From Sphingomonas sp. OV641 (GTDB taxonomy: Bacteria; Pseudomonadota; Alphaproteobacteria; Sphingomonadales; Sphingomonadaceae), in the NCBI RefSeq assembly GCF_900109205.1, contig NZ_FNZB01000003.1:62001-126000 (forward strand): 64,000 bases of DNA. The letters are read 5' to 3'. The notes under the pieces were generated by a model, which was not told the DNA's origin, searched no databases, and saw only the letters and a list, made by a program, of their open reading frames with translations. A program made the translations under genes and the position numbers. Below, one piece after another: positions 16,562 to 24,687 of this stretch. The number at the start of each line of letters is the position of its first letter. Within the stretch, counting starts at the first letter, position 1.

Positions 16562-18622
16562 ATGACGCTTCCAAAGCCCCCCGTCGCCGCCACTCGCCCC
16601 CATCAGTTCACGGCCCATGCCGTCACCATCGATGATCCCTGGGCGTGGCTGAAAGACCCGAACTATCCCGATGTGAACGACAGCGACGTCCTCGACTATC
16701 TGAAGGAGGAGAACGCCTATTTCGAGGCCGCCATGGCGCCGCACCGCCCCCTGGTCGACCGGCTCTATGAAGAGATGAAGGCGCGCATCAAGGAAGACGA
16801 GTCGTCCGTGCCGCAAAAGGACGGCGACTGGCTGTACTGGACCGCGTTCGAGACCGGCGGCCAGTATCGCAAATGGTGGCGCAAGCCCGTCGCCGGCGGG
16901 CCGGGCGAGCTGCTGCTGGACGAGCCGGCGCTGGCGGAGGGCAAGGAATATTTCCGCCTCGGCGCGTTCGCCGTGTCGAACGACGGGATGAAGCTGGCCT
17001 ATGCCATCGACGATAACGGCTCCGAACGCTTCACCATCCATGTGAAGGATCTCGCCACCGGCACGCTGCTTCCCGATACGATCCCGGGCATGCTGTCCGA
17101 TATCGTGTGGACCGCGGATGACAGTGGCTTCCTTTACGGCCTCGCCAACAAGGAATGGCGCACGGACAATGCCCGGCTCCACCGGCTCGGCACCGATCCT
17201 GCGCAAGATATCGAGCTCTATCACGAGGAAGATGAGGGCTATCGCGTCGCAGTGGCTGAAACCAGCGATCGCCGCTGGATCGTGATCGGGACGGGCGATC
17301 ACGTGACCAGCGAGGTCCGCCTGCTCCCCGCCACCGATCCGCTGGCCGATCCGATCCTTGTCGCGCCGCGCCAGCCTGGCCGCGAATATGACGTGGACAC
17401 GCACGGCGACACGTTGTTCATCCACACCAATGACGTGAACTCGATGTGGCGGCTCGTCACGGCGCCGATCAGCGCGCCGGGTGAATGGACCGAACTGATC
17501 GGCCCCTCGGCGCATTTCTACATGACGGGCGTCGAATGCTACCGTGACTTCTTCGTCGTGGAGGGGCGCGAGGACGGCCTCGATCAGGTGGCGATCCACC
17601 GCTACGACGCGCCGGCGGAGGGCGAACGGATCGCCTTTCCGGAGGCGAGCTATGCCGCTGGCCTCGGCGACAATCCCGAACATGACCAGACCGTCCTGCG
17701 CGTCGGCTACGAATCGATGGTCACGCCGGGCACCGTTTATGATTACGACACCGCCACGCGCACCCTGGCGACGCTGAAGGTGCAGGAGATCCCCTGCGGC
17801 TATGATGCCGGCCGCTATCGTACCGAGCGGCTGCACATCACTGCGCGCGATGGCACGCAAGTGCCCGTGTCGATTGTCTATCCGGCAGAATTCCCGAAGG
17901 ACGGCAGCCGTCCGCTGTTCCTTTATGCTTATGGCGCCTACGGCCACGCCATCCCGCCGGGCTTTTCGACCGGGCGGCTGTCGCTGCTCGATCGCGGCTT
18001 CGCTTATGCCATCGCGCATATCCGGGGCGGTGATGATCTGGGCCAGCAATGGTATCACGACGGCAAGCTCGAAAAGCGCACCAACACGTTCAACGACTTC
18101 GTGGACGTGGCGCGCGGGCTGATCGATCAGCGCTGGACCAGCGAGGGCCGCATCGCCATCGCGGGCCGGTCCGCCGGCGGCGAGCTGATGGGCGCGGTGG
18201 TGAATTCCGATCCGGAGCTGTGGGGCGCGGTGATCGCCGACGTTCCGTTCGTCGACGTGCTGAACACGATGATGGACGAAAGCCTGCCGCTCACGCCCGG
18301 CGAATGGCCCGAATGGGGCAATCCGATCTCCGATCCCGCCGCCTTCCAGCTGATCCGCAGCTACAGCCCCTATGATAACGTCCGCGCGCAGGCCTATCCG
18401 CCGCTGTTCATTTCAGGCGGCCTCAACGATCCGCGCGTCACCTATTGGGAGCCGGCCAAATGGGCCGCGAAGCTGCGCGCGACCAAGACGGACGACAACA
18501 TCCTGTTGCTGAAGACCAACATGGGCGCCGGTCACGGCGGCAAGTCCGGCCGGTTCGAAAGCCTGCGTGAAGCGGCCGAGGAACATGCCTTTGTCCTGTG
18601 GCAACTCGGCGTGGAGGCGTGA
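16562..18622 (+). CDS. S9 family peptidase (prolyl oligopeptidase / oligopeptidase B type)
   Basis: A 686-residue serine peptidase. Residues about 70-420 form a seven-bladed beta-propeller, and the C-terminal alpha/beta-hydrolase domain has the nucleophile Ser537 in GRSAGGE. Further marks are YGAYGHAIPPGF, AHIRGGDDLGQQWY before the nucleophile, an Asp in SGGLNDPRV and the catalytic His in GAGHGGKSGR. This set matches oligopeptidase B more closely than prolyl oligopeptidase; these enzymes cut short peptides after basic residues. There is no signal peptide. The AAAGGAGG ribosome site sits only one base before ATG 16562, an unusually short gap, but the next residues match the family start. Confidence 0.93.
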   Translation: MTLPKPPVAATRPHQFTAHAVTIDDPWAWLKDPNYPDVNDSDVLDYLKEENAYFEAAMAPHRPLVDRLYEEMKARIKEDESSVPQKDGDWLYWTAFETGGQYRKWWRKPVAGGPGELLLDEPALAEGKEYFRLGAFAVSNDGMKLAYAIDDNGSERFTIHVKDLATGTLLPDTIPGMLSDIVWTADDSGFLYGLANKEWRTDNARLHRLGTDPAQDIELYHEEDEGYRVAVAETSDRRWIVIGTGDHVTSEVRLLPATDPLADPILVAPRQPGREYDVDTHGDTLFIHTNDVNSMWRLVTAPISAPGEWTELIGPSAHFYMTGVECYRDFFVVEGREDGLDQVAIHRYDAPAEGERIAFPEASYAAGLGDNPEHDQTVLRVGYESMVTPGTVYDYDTATRTLATLKVQEIPCGYDAGRYRTERLHITARDGTQVPVSIVYPAEFPKDGSRPLFLYAYGAYGHAIPPGFSTGRLSLLDRGFAYAIAHIRGGDDLGQQWYHDGKLEKRTNTFNDFVDVARGLIDQRWTSEGRIAIAGRSAGGELMGAVVNSDPELWGAVIADVPFVDVLNTMMDESLPLTPGEWPEWGNPISDPAAFQLIRSYSPYDNVRAQAYPPLFISGGLNDPRVTYWEPAKWAAKLRATKTDDNILLLKTNMGAGHGGKSGRFESLREAAEEHAFVLWQLGVEA

Positions 18623-18656
18623 GGGGAGCGCCGGCCATGGGCCTCAGGTCCACGTC

Positions 18657-19217
18657 ATGACCATCGAGGCGATCATCGCCCGCTGGGGTGTCGCCGCGGT
18701 GTTCGCCGGTACCATGCTGGAGGGGGAGACCGCGGTGATCGCCGGCGGGCTGATCGCGCATCAGGGGCTGATCGCCTGGCCGCTGGCGCTTGCCGCCGGG
18801 GCGTTGGGATCGTTCCTGGCGGACCAGTTCTTCTTCGCCGCCGGACGCCGCTACCGCGATCGGCCGTTCGTGCAGCGATGGATGCAGAAGCGCGCTTTTG
18901 CCAAGGCGTTGCGGCTGCTGGAGCGTTACCCCGTCGGCTTCATCTTCGCCTTCCGCTTTCTGTACGGCTTCCGCACCGTCAGCCCGCTGGCGATTGGCAC
19001 CAGCCGCGTACCCGCGACGACCTTTGTCACCATCAACGCGCTTGCCGCGCTGATCTGGGCCAGCCTGTTCACGGCGCTTGGCTATTGGTTCGGTGAAGCG
19101 GTGACGGAGCTTGCCGGCCGGCTGCGCCCCAGCCGCCAGACGTTGTTGATGGGCGTGGCCGTGCTCAGCGGCGGATTCGCGATCTTTCAGTTCGTGCGGT
19201 GGTGGAAGGAACGATGA
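18657..19217 (+). CDS. DedA family membrane protein
   Basis: A 186-residue inner-membrane protein with four to five hydrophobic segments. Marks of the DedA/SNARE-associated family are an early Glu motif in GTMLEGETAVIAGGLIAHQG, FLADQFFFAAGRR and the RFLYGFRTVSPLAIGTS segment. Family members are involved in lipid flipping and membrane homeostasis. The start is ATG 18657, as upstream codons in this frame overlap the peptidase gene. Its stop overlaps the ATG of the thioesterase gene (ATGA), so the two are translationally coupled. Confidence 0.88.
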   Translation: MTIEAIIARWGVAAVFAGTMLEGETAVIAGGLIAHQGLIAWPLALAAGALGSFLADQFFFAAGRRYRDRPFVQRWMQKRAFAKALRLLERYPVGFIFAFRFLYGFRTVSPLAIGTSRVPATTFVTINALAALIWASLFTALGYWFGEAVTELAGRLRPSRQTLLMGVAVLSGGFAIFQFVRWWKER

Positions 19218-19606
19218 GCTTCACGAAGAGCTTCACGGCGCAGGCGGCGGACATCGATGAGCTGGGCCATGTGAACAATGCCGTCTGGGTCCGCTGGATA
19301 CAGGATCTGGCGGTCGCCCATTGGGAGGCGGTTGCCCCGGCGGACCATCGCACCGCCTACGTCTGGGTCGTGACCCGGCATGAGATCGACTATCGCGGCA
19401 ATCTGGCGGAGGGCGGCTTCGCCACCGGGGAGACATGGGTGCCCGATCCGCCACGCGGTGCCCGCTTCAACCGCCACTTTCGCTTCGCCGATGGCGCCGG
19501 CCGGGTGCTGGTGGAGGGGATCACCACCTGGGCGTTGCTGGACCGCGCGAGCGGGCGGCTGGTGCGCGTCCGGCCGGAGATTGCGGCACCGTTTCTGGCG
19601 CCTTGA
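19214..19606 (+). CDS. Acyl-CoA thioesterase, hotdog fold (4HBT type)
   Basis: A 130-residue hotdog-fold protein. The catalytic-site segment DIDELGHVNNAVWVRWIQD is typical of 4-hydroxybenzoyl-CoA thioesterase-like enzymes such as YbgC and FadM. It is followed by VVTRHEIDYRGNL and a C-terminal strand WALLDRASGRLVRV. It probably hydrolyses an acyl-CoA; the chain length is unknown. It overlaps the end of dedA by four bases and has GAAGGA upstream. Confidence 0.87.
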   Translation: MSFTKSFTAQAADIDELGHVNNAVWVRWIQDLAVAHWEAVAPADHRTAYVWVVTRHEIDYRGNLAEGGFATGETWVPDPPRGARFNRHFRFADGAGRVLVEGITTWALLDRASGRLVRVRPEIAAPFLAP

Positions 19607-19677
19607 TCGCCAGCTTGGGGAGAGCTTTGCCGATCGAGGCGTTGGGCCTGTCTCATCCGGTGTGAAAGCGAGGGTCG

Positions 19678-20439
19678 GTGCAGGGCGCGTTGGTGGCAGG
19701 GTTCTGGGGGCTGCTGGGCGGGTCCGCGCTTGTGCTGGGTGCCGCCATCGCCTGGGTCGCAACCCTGCCGCAGCGCCTCATCGCCGCGATCATGGCGGTC
19801 GGCGCCGGCGTTCTCATCTCCGCCGTGGCCTTTGATCTGATGGACGAGGCCTATCGGCAGGGAGGCTTTACCGCCACCGCGACCGGTTTTCTGGGCGGCG
19901 CCCTGGCCTATACGATTGCCAATATCATCGTCTCGCGCCGCGGTGCGCGGCATCGCAAGCGATCCGGCTCCAATCCCGACGAGCGCCAGCATGGCGCGGT
20001 GGAAAGCTCCGGCGCGGCGATCGCGATCGGCGCTCTGCTGGACGGGATTCCCGAATCGGTGGTGATCGGGATCAGCCTGCTGGACGGGCGCGGCGTCGAT
20101 GCGGTGACGGTCGCGGCGGTGTTCCTGTCGAACGTGCCGGAGGGGCTGTCGAGCGCCGCCGGCATGAAGCGCGCAGGGCGAAGCGCGCGCTACGTCTTCG
20201 GCGTGTGGGGCGGGATTGCGCTTGCGTCCGGCGTGGCGGCGATGATCGGCAATGTCGCGCTCGCCGGTGCCACGCCCGGAATGATCGCGGCCATCACCGC
20301 GCTGGCTGCCGGCGCCATTCTGGCGATGCTGGTCGATACGATGATCCCGGAAGCGACCGAAGCGACACACGATTATTCCGGCCTGATCGCCGTCAGCGGA
20401 TTCCTGCTGGCCTTTGTCCTGTCGAAGTCTGGCGGCTGA
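19678..20439 (+). CDS. ZIP-like metal transporter family protein, divergent
   Basis: A 253-residue protein with about eight hydrophobic segments, glycine/alanine-rich, of ZIP length. The two metal-binding helices of ZIP proteins normally read HNxPEG. Here the corresponding segments are LLDGIPESVVIG and FLSNVPEGLSS, so the first His is replaced in both. A charged cytoplasmic loop with HRKRSG and DERQHG separates the halves. Loss of the histidines suggests a changed substrate or mechanism. The GTG at 19678 follows GAGGG; there is no earlier start that preserves the first helix. Confidence 0.75.
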   Translation: MQGALVAGFWGLLGGSALVLGAAIAWVATLPQRLIAAIMAVGAGVLISAVAFDLMDEAYRQGGFTATATGFLGGALAYTIANIIVSRRGARHRKRSGSNPDERQHGAVESSGAAIAIGALLDGIPESVVIGISLLDGRGVDAVTVAAVFLSNVPEGLSSAAGMKRAGRSARYVFGVWGGIALASGVAAMIGNVALAGATPGMIAAITALAAGAILAMLVDTMIPEATEATHDYSGLIAVSGFLLAFVLSKSGG

Positions 20440-20466
20440 CGGCGCAAGGCTTGAATTCACCCTGCG

Positions 20467-20596
20467 CTTGCGACTAGACCAAGACCACTCGCAAGGACCC
20501 GGTGCAACTCCGGGTGGCTATCCCGGCCGCCGATCCGCCGGGCAACTCGCACATGCCCCCATCAGCCCGGCCCTGCATCAGGTGGGGCGGCGTGCG
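20467..20596 (+). promoter_or_regulatory. Structured leader RNA of the SulP gene (sul1-like candidate)
   Basis: Four successive hairpins precede the SulP ATG at 20614. P1 pairs CTTGCGA with TCGCAAG (20467-20473/20489-20495). P2 pairs ACCCGG with CCGGGT (20497-20502/20510-20515). P3 pairs CCCGGC with GCCGGG (20522-20527/20537-20542). P4 pairs CGCAC and GCCCC with GGGGC and GTGCG (20548-20559/20584-20596). GCAACTC occurs in P2 and again just after P3. Alphaproteobacterial sulfate-transporter leaders include the sul1 RNA motif; this resembles it in place and compactness, from memory only. P4 ends close to the start codon, which could control translation. Confidence 0.55.
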
Positions 20597-20613
20597 TTGT
20601 TCACCACAGGCCC

Positions 20614-22098
20614 ATGACCCTTTTCTCCCGTGTCCGAACCGAATGGTTCGCCAGCGCCGCAGAGGCGCGCCGCGATGTCCTGGCGGGGATCGTTGTCGCC
20701 CTCGCGCTGATTCCGGAGGCGATCGGTTTCTCGATCATCGCCGGGGTTGATCCGCGCGTCGGCCTCTACGCCTCGGTGGCGATCGCCATCGTGATCTCGT
20801 TCCTTGGCGGGCGGCCTGCCATGATCTCCGCCGCCACCGCCGCCGTTGCCGTCGTGGTGACGCCGCTCGTGCGCGATCATGGCGTCGATTATCTGTTCGC
20901 CGCCACCATCCTGATGGCCGCGCTTCAGGTCGCCGCCGGCTTGCTGCGCCTCCACCTCGTCATGCAATTCGTGTCGCGCTCGGTGATCACCGGCTTCGTC
21001 AATGCGCTGGCGATCCTGATCTTCATGGCGCAGCTGCCGCAGTTCACCGGCGTCACCTGGCACACCTATGCGATGGTCGCGGCGGGGCTCGCCATCATCT
21101 ATCTCCTGCCGCGGCTGACCCGCGCGGTGCCGTCGCCGCTGGTTGCAATCCTGGTGCTCGCCGGGGCCGGTGTCGCGCTTGGCCTGCCGGTCCGTACCGT
21201 CGGCGACATGGGCCAGCTGCCCCAGGGGTTCCCCAGCCTGACGCTGCCGCAGGTGCCGCTCACGCTGGAAACGCTGCGCATCATCCTCCCTTACTCACTG
21301 ACCATGGCGGCCGTCGGCCTGCTCGAATCGCTGCTGACCGCGCAGATCGTGGACGACATGACCGATACGGACAGCGACAAGCGCCGCGAATGCATGGGGC
21401 AGGGCGGGGCGAATCTCGCCGCCGCGCTGGTCGGCGGCATGGGCGGCTGCGCGATGATCGGCCAATCGGTGATCAACGTCACTTCCGGCGGTCGCAAGCG
21501 GCTGTCGACCTTCGTTGCCGGCGCCTTTTTGCTGTTCCTGCTCGCGGTGCTCGGTCCTGTCGTGGGGCAGATCCCGATGCCGGCGCTGGTGGCGGTGATG
21601 ATCATGGTGTCGATCGGTACCTTCAGCTGGAATTCGATTCCCAACCTGCGCCGACACCCGCCCACCTCCTCGATCGTCATGCTGGTGACGGTCGCGGTGG
21701 TCGTCACCACCCGCGATCTGGCGCAGGGGGTGCTGGCCGGTGTGCTGCTGTCGGGCATCTTCTTCGCCGGCAAGGTGCAGCGCATGTTCGCCGTGGTGCG
21801 CGAGCCGGACGGCGCGGGCACCACCTACCGGGTGGAGGGGGAGATCTTCTTCGCCTCCGTCGACCGCTTCGCGCGCGCTTTCCGTTCGGAGGAGGGGCGG
21901 CCAGTGACGATCGATGTCACCGCCGCGCATTTCTGGGACATTTCCGCCGTCGGTGCGCTCGACAAGATTGTCGCCCGCCTCCGCCGCGAAGGCTCCATCG
22001 TGTCCATCATCGGCTACAACAAGGCCAGCGCCGATCTGGTCGATCGCTTCGCCCTGCACGACAAGACTGGGGTGGAGCTGGGTGCCGTGCCGCACTGA
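20614..22098 (+). CDS. SulP family inorganic anion transporter with STAS domain
   Basis: A 494-residue protein. Residues 1-380 hold ten or more membrane segments, with SulP marks such as [20 protein letters not shown] near the start and [28 protein letters not shown] in the core. Residues about 395-494 are a STAS domain ([21 protein letters not shown]). Sulfate is a plausible substrate, but bicarbonate and other anions are also carried by the family. The length is somewhat short for SulP, with a compact STAS. The structured leader upstream suggests post-transcriptional control. Confidence 0.93.
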   Translation: MTLFSRVRTEWFASAAEARRDVLAGIVVALALIPEAIGFSIIAGVDPRVGLYASVAIAIVISFLGGRPAMISAATAAVAVVVTPLVRDHGVDYLFAATILMAALQVAAGLLRLHLVMQFVSRSVITGFVNALAILIFMAQLPQFTGVTWHTYAMVAAGLAIIYLLPRLTRAVPSPLVAILVLAGAGVALGLPVRTVGDMGQLPQGFPSLTLPQVPLTLETLRIILPYSLTMAAVGLLESLLTAQIVDDMTDTDSDKRRECMGQGGANLAAALVGGMGGCAMIGQSVINVTSGGRKRLSTFVAGAFLLFLLAVLGPVVGQIPMPALVAVMIMVSIGTFSWNSIPNLRRHPPTSSIVMLVTVAVVVTTRDLAQGVLAGVLLSGIFFAGKVQRMFAVVREPDGAGTTYRVEGEIFFASVDRFARAFRSEEGRPVTIDVTAAHFWDISAVGALDKIVARLRREGSIVSIIGYNKASADLVDRFALHDKTGVELGAVPH

Positions 22099-22184
22099 GG
22101 GAGGGGAAGGGGAGCAACGCAATGTTCCCTTCCATTCGTCGCAAAGTTGATCTGTTATATCACGAAGCCAATTGATCCGACAGC

Positions 22185-22442
22185 ATGGCTGACCTAACCA
22201 TGGCCATGCCGTATGATGTGATTATGGCCGATCCGGTCCGGCCCCGTGGAGGCGAAAGCCCGCGCTCCTATCCGGAGGCTGATCCGCTGGCGCAGCACCT
22301 GCCGGTCCCCATCGTCTATGACGAGGCGGATCCGCTGCCGCTGACCAGGCCAGCTCGTCCGTTGCGGGGCGATACGCCGATCTTCTTCGCCGCTGCGATC
22401 ATCGATCCTGCGGAACGTCAGCTGCTGCGCCCGTTCCGCTAG
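22185..22442 (+). CDS. Hypothetical proline-rich protein
   Basis: An 85-residue frame with an odd N-terminus holding several Met residues (MADLTMAMPYDVIMADP), then proline- and acid-rich stretches with the repeated tripeptide ADP (EADPLAQ, EADPLPL). No membrane segment or known motif is present. The 60 bases upstream are relatively AT-rich (TTATATCA near 22154), which could hold a promoter, but no strong ribosome site is seen. I cannot assign a function, and it may not be a real gene. Confidence 0.4.
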   Translation: MADLTMAMPYDVIMADPVRPRGGESPRSYPEADPLAQHLPVPIVYDEADPLPLTRPARPLRGDTPIFFAAAIIDPAERQLLRPFR

Positions 22443-22500
22443 GCCTGACACCGCGCCCACCGTCGAGTTTCATCCCGCCGGTGGCGCAGCCGTGCCTCGA

Positions 22501-23721
22501 TCAGCGCATTCGCGCGTGGAACAGCTCTCCGCCTTCCACCACCCAGATGATGCCCAGCACGACAAGGCCGATCGCCAGATAGCCGATCGCCAGCGGGGTG
22601 GTCGTCCCGGCATAGGATTGCCCGATCGCCGATCCCACGACGACCGCGCCGATGCTGGTGATGAAGCCCTGCAATGACGAAGCGGTGCCGGCGATATGCC
22701 CCACCGGCTCCATCGCCATTGCGCCGAAGTTCGCGCCGCACAGGCCGATGCACGTCATGCTGAGCGCCTGGAAGAAGATGTAGCTCCATAGCGTTTCCAC
22801 GCCGGTCACCGTCACCGCGACATGCACGATCGACAGCGCGATCAGCCCCAGCACCGCCGTCTGCGAGATCAGGCGCGTGCCAAGCCGTTCGACCAGCTTG
22901 GCATTCATGAAGGACGCCGCGCCCATCGCGCAGGCGCAAATGGCGAACAGCAGGGTGAAGCGGTCGCCCGCGCCGAATTCATCGACGAAGATCTGCTGTG
23001 ACAGCGATACGAAGGCGATGATCCCGCCAAAGGTCAGCGACGCTGCAATGGCATAGCCCAGCGAATATCGGTTGGTGAGCGTCAGCCGGTAGTTGGCGCT
23101 GAGCGTCGCCAGCGAGATCGGCACGCGCCGTGCCACCGGCAGCGTTTCCGGCAGGCGCACCAGCGTCCAGGCGAGCACCAGGGCCGCAAAGCCGCCCAAC
23201 GCGTAGAAGATGAAGCGCCACGGCCCGAACGCCAGCAGCAGCTGCCCCAGCGAGGGCGCCAGGATCGGCACCAGGAAGAAGATCATCTGCGCCACCGACA
23301 TGGTTCGCGCCATTTGTCGCCCGGATGAACCGTCACGAACGATGGCAACCGCCAGCACCCGTGTCGATGCCGACATCAGCCCCTGCAGCAGCCGCGCGCC
23401 CAGCAGCGCGGCGAAGCTCGCCGATCCCGCGGCAAAGATGCTCGCTCCGACGAATCCCGCCAGCGTCAGCGTCAGCACTGGCCGCCGGCCATAACGATCG
23501 GCCAGCGGGCCATAGAGCAGCTGCCCGGCGCCAAAGCCGACCATATAGACGGTGATGATCCATTGGCGGTGATTGGCCTGGGTCACGCCCAGTTCGTGCC
23601 CGATGTCGGCCAGCGACGGCAGCATCAGGTCCACGCCGAACGCATTCACCGCCATGACGGCGGCGACAAAGGCGACGAATTCGCGGGGATGCATGCCGGG
23701 CGGTGCGGGATGGGAAGTCAT
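22501..23721 (-). CDS. Bcr/CflA family drug efflux MFS transporter
   Basis: A 406-residue major facilitator with twelve predicted membrane segments. The loop 2-3 motif GPLADRYGRRPVL is clear, as is the Bcr/CflA-type first helix with AVNAFGVDLMLPSLADIG. Helix five carries a VPILAPSLGQLLL motif typical of drug:proton antiporters. Members export bicyclomycin, chloramphenicol, sulfonamides or cysteine. ATG 23721 gives a 13-residue cytoplasmic lead. It follows the transglutaminase gene on the same strand with a 54-base gap. Confidence 0.9.
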   Translation of the reverse strand: MTSHPAPPGMHPREFVAFVAAVMAVNAFGVDLMLPSLADIGHELGVTQANHRQWIITVYMVGFGAGQLLYGPLADRYGRRPVLTLTLAGFVGASIFAAGSASFAALLGARLLQGLMSASTRVLAVAIVRDGSSGRQMARTMSVAQMIFFLVPILAPSLGQLLLAFGPWRFIFYALGGFAALVLAWTLVRLPETLPVARRVPISLATLSANYRLTLTNRYSLGYAIAASLTFGGIIAFVSLSQQIFVDEFGAGDRFTLLFAICACAMGAASFMNAKLVERLGTRLISQTAVLGLIALSIVHVAVTVTGVETLWSYIFFQALSMTCIGLCGANFGAMAMEPVGHIAGTASSLQGFITSIGAVVVGSAIGQSYAGTTTPLAIGYLAIGLVVLGIIWVVEGGELFHARMR

Positions 23722-23775
23722 GCGCCTGCCTATCGGGACAGGAACGCCGCGGCACAAGCGCCGCTTTGCCCGTTG

Positions 23776-24687
23776 TCAGCCTTCCTCGACCGGCGCGACA
23801 TCGACGGAGACGCTCATCTCCTGTGCGCCCGACCCCAGGACGACGCCATCAACCGGGGCAATTTCGGCATAGTCGCGGCCCACCGCCACCACGATATGGT
23901 CGCTCGCCATCCAGATGCCGTTGGTGGGATCCAGCCCGATCCAGCCGCGCGACGGCCCGCACCACAGCAGGACCCAGGCATGGGTCGCATCGGCGCCGAC
24001 CAGCCGCTCCTGCCCGGGTGGCGGAATGGTGCGGATATAACCCGAGGCATAGGCCGCCGGCAGCCCGGCGGCGCGCAGCCCGGTGATCATGATCTGCGCG
24101 AAATCCTGGCAGACGCCGCGGCGCTTGGCGAAGGCTTCGTGCGGCGGCGTATCCACTAGCGTCGCCGCCGGATCGAACTCGAAATCGCGCTGGATGCGGC
24201 GGGCAAGGGCGATGCCCGCATCCAGCGCGTTGCGCCCCGGCTCCAGATCGGGCGCGCAATAAGCGGCAATTTCCCGGTCGAGCGGGATCAGGGGGGAGGG
24301 GAACAGATAGCTGGAGGGGCCCGCGGCGGTAAGGTCGCGGCTGTCGCGCGCCATTACCGCTACTTCGCCCAGCGTCGGATCGCCTGTTTCGGGGTTGGGC
24401 ACCAGCCGGTCCACAGCGATGCGCGCGATGCTTTCGATCGTCAGCCGGCGCACCGGTTCGTCCACCGTCAGCCGCGTGACATTGGCCAGCCCCGCCTCGG
24501 CCCGCGCCGGCGTGGTCCGCCCGGCCGGCGACACGCGCAGCATATAGGAGTCCAGCCGTTGGCCGGGCCAGTCGATCGGCTCCAGCCGCAGGTTGCACCG
24601 GGCGAACTTGACGTGCGCGCCATAATCGAAGCGCGTGATATGAGCGATGTCGTAGATCATGTTGTCCGGAAAATCGGTGTCGCTCAC
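23776..24687 (-). CDS. Transglutaminase-like cysteine peptidase family protein
   Basis: A 303-residue protein. An N-terminal beta-rich region (about 10-110, bacterial transglutaminase-like N domain) precedes the core with catalytic Cys193 in RRGVCQDFAQIM, His236 in DATHAWV and Asp253 in GLDPTNG. Such enzymes cleave or transfer at amide bonds. It is coupled to the ATP-grasp/alpha-E gene: the GTG at 24687 overlaps that stop codon (GTGA). ATG 24660, giving MIYDIAHITRF, is an alternative and matches the usual family start. The three domains form a known conserved group predicted to make and trim an amide-linked peptide. Confidence 0.9.
   Translation of the reverse strand: MSDTDFPDNMIYDIAHITRFDYGAHVKFARCNLRLEPIDWPGQRLDSYMLRVSPAGRTTPARAEAGLANVTRLTVDEPVRRLTIESIARIAVDRLVPNPETGDPTLGEVAVMARDSRDLTAAGPSSYLFPSPLIPLDREIAAYCAPDLEPGRNALDAGIALARRIQRDFEFDPAATLVDTPPHEAFAKRRGVCQDFAQIMITGLRAAGLPAAYASGYIRTIPPPGQERLVGADATHAWVLLWCGPSRGWIGLDPTNGIWMASDHIVVAVGRDYAEIAPVDGVVLGSGAQEMSVSVDVAPVEEG

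Noticed and set aside
20440..20613. Short plus-strand frames between the ZIP-like and SulP genes
   Set aside because: They lack ribosome sites and protein-like sequence; the paired stems explain this stretch better.
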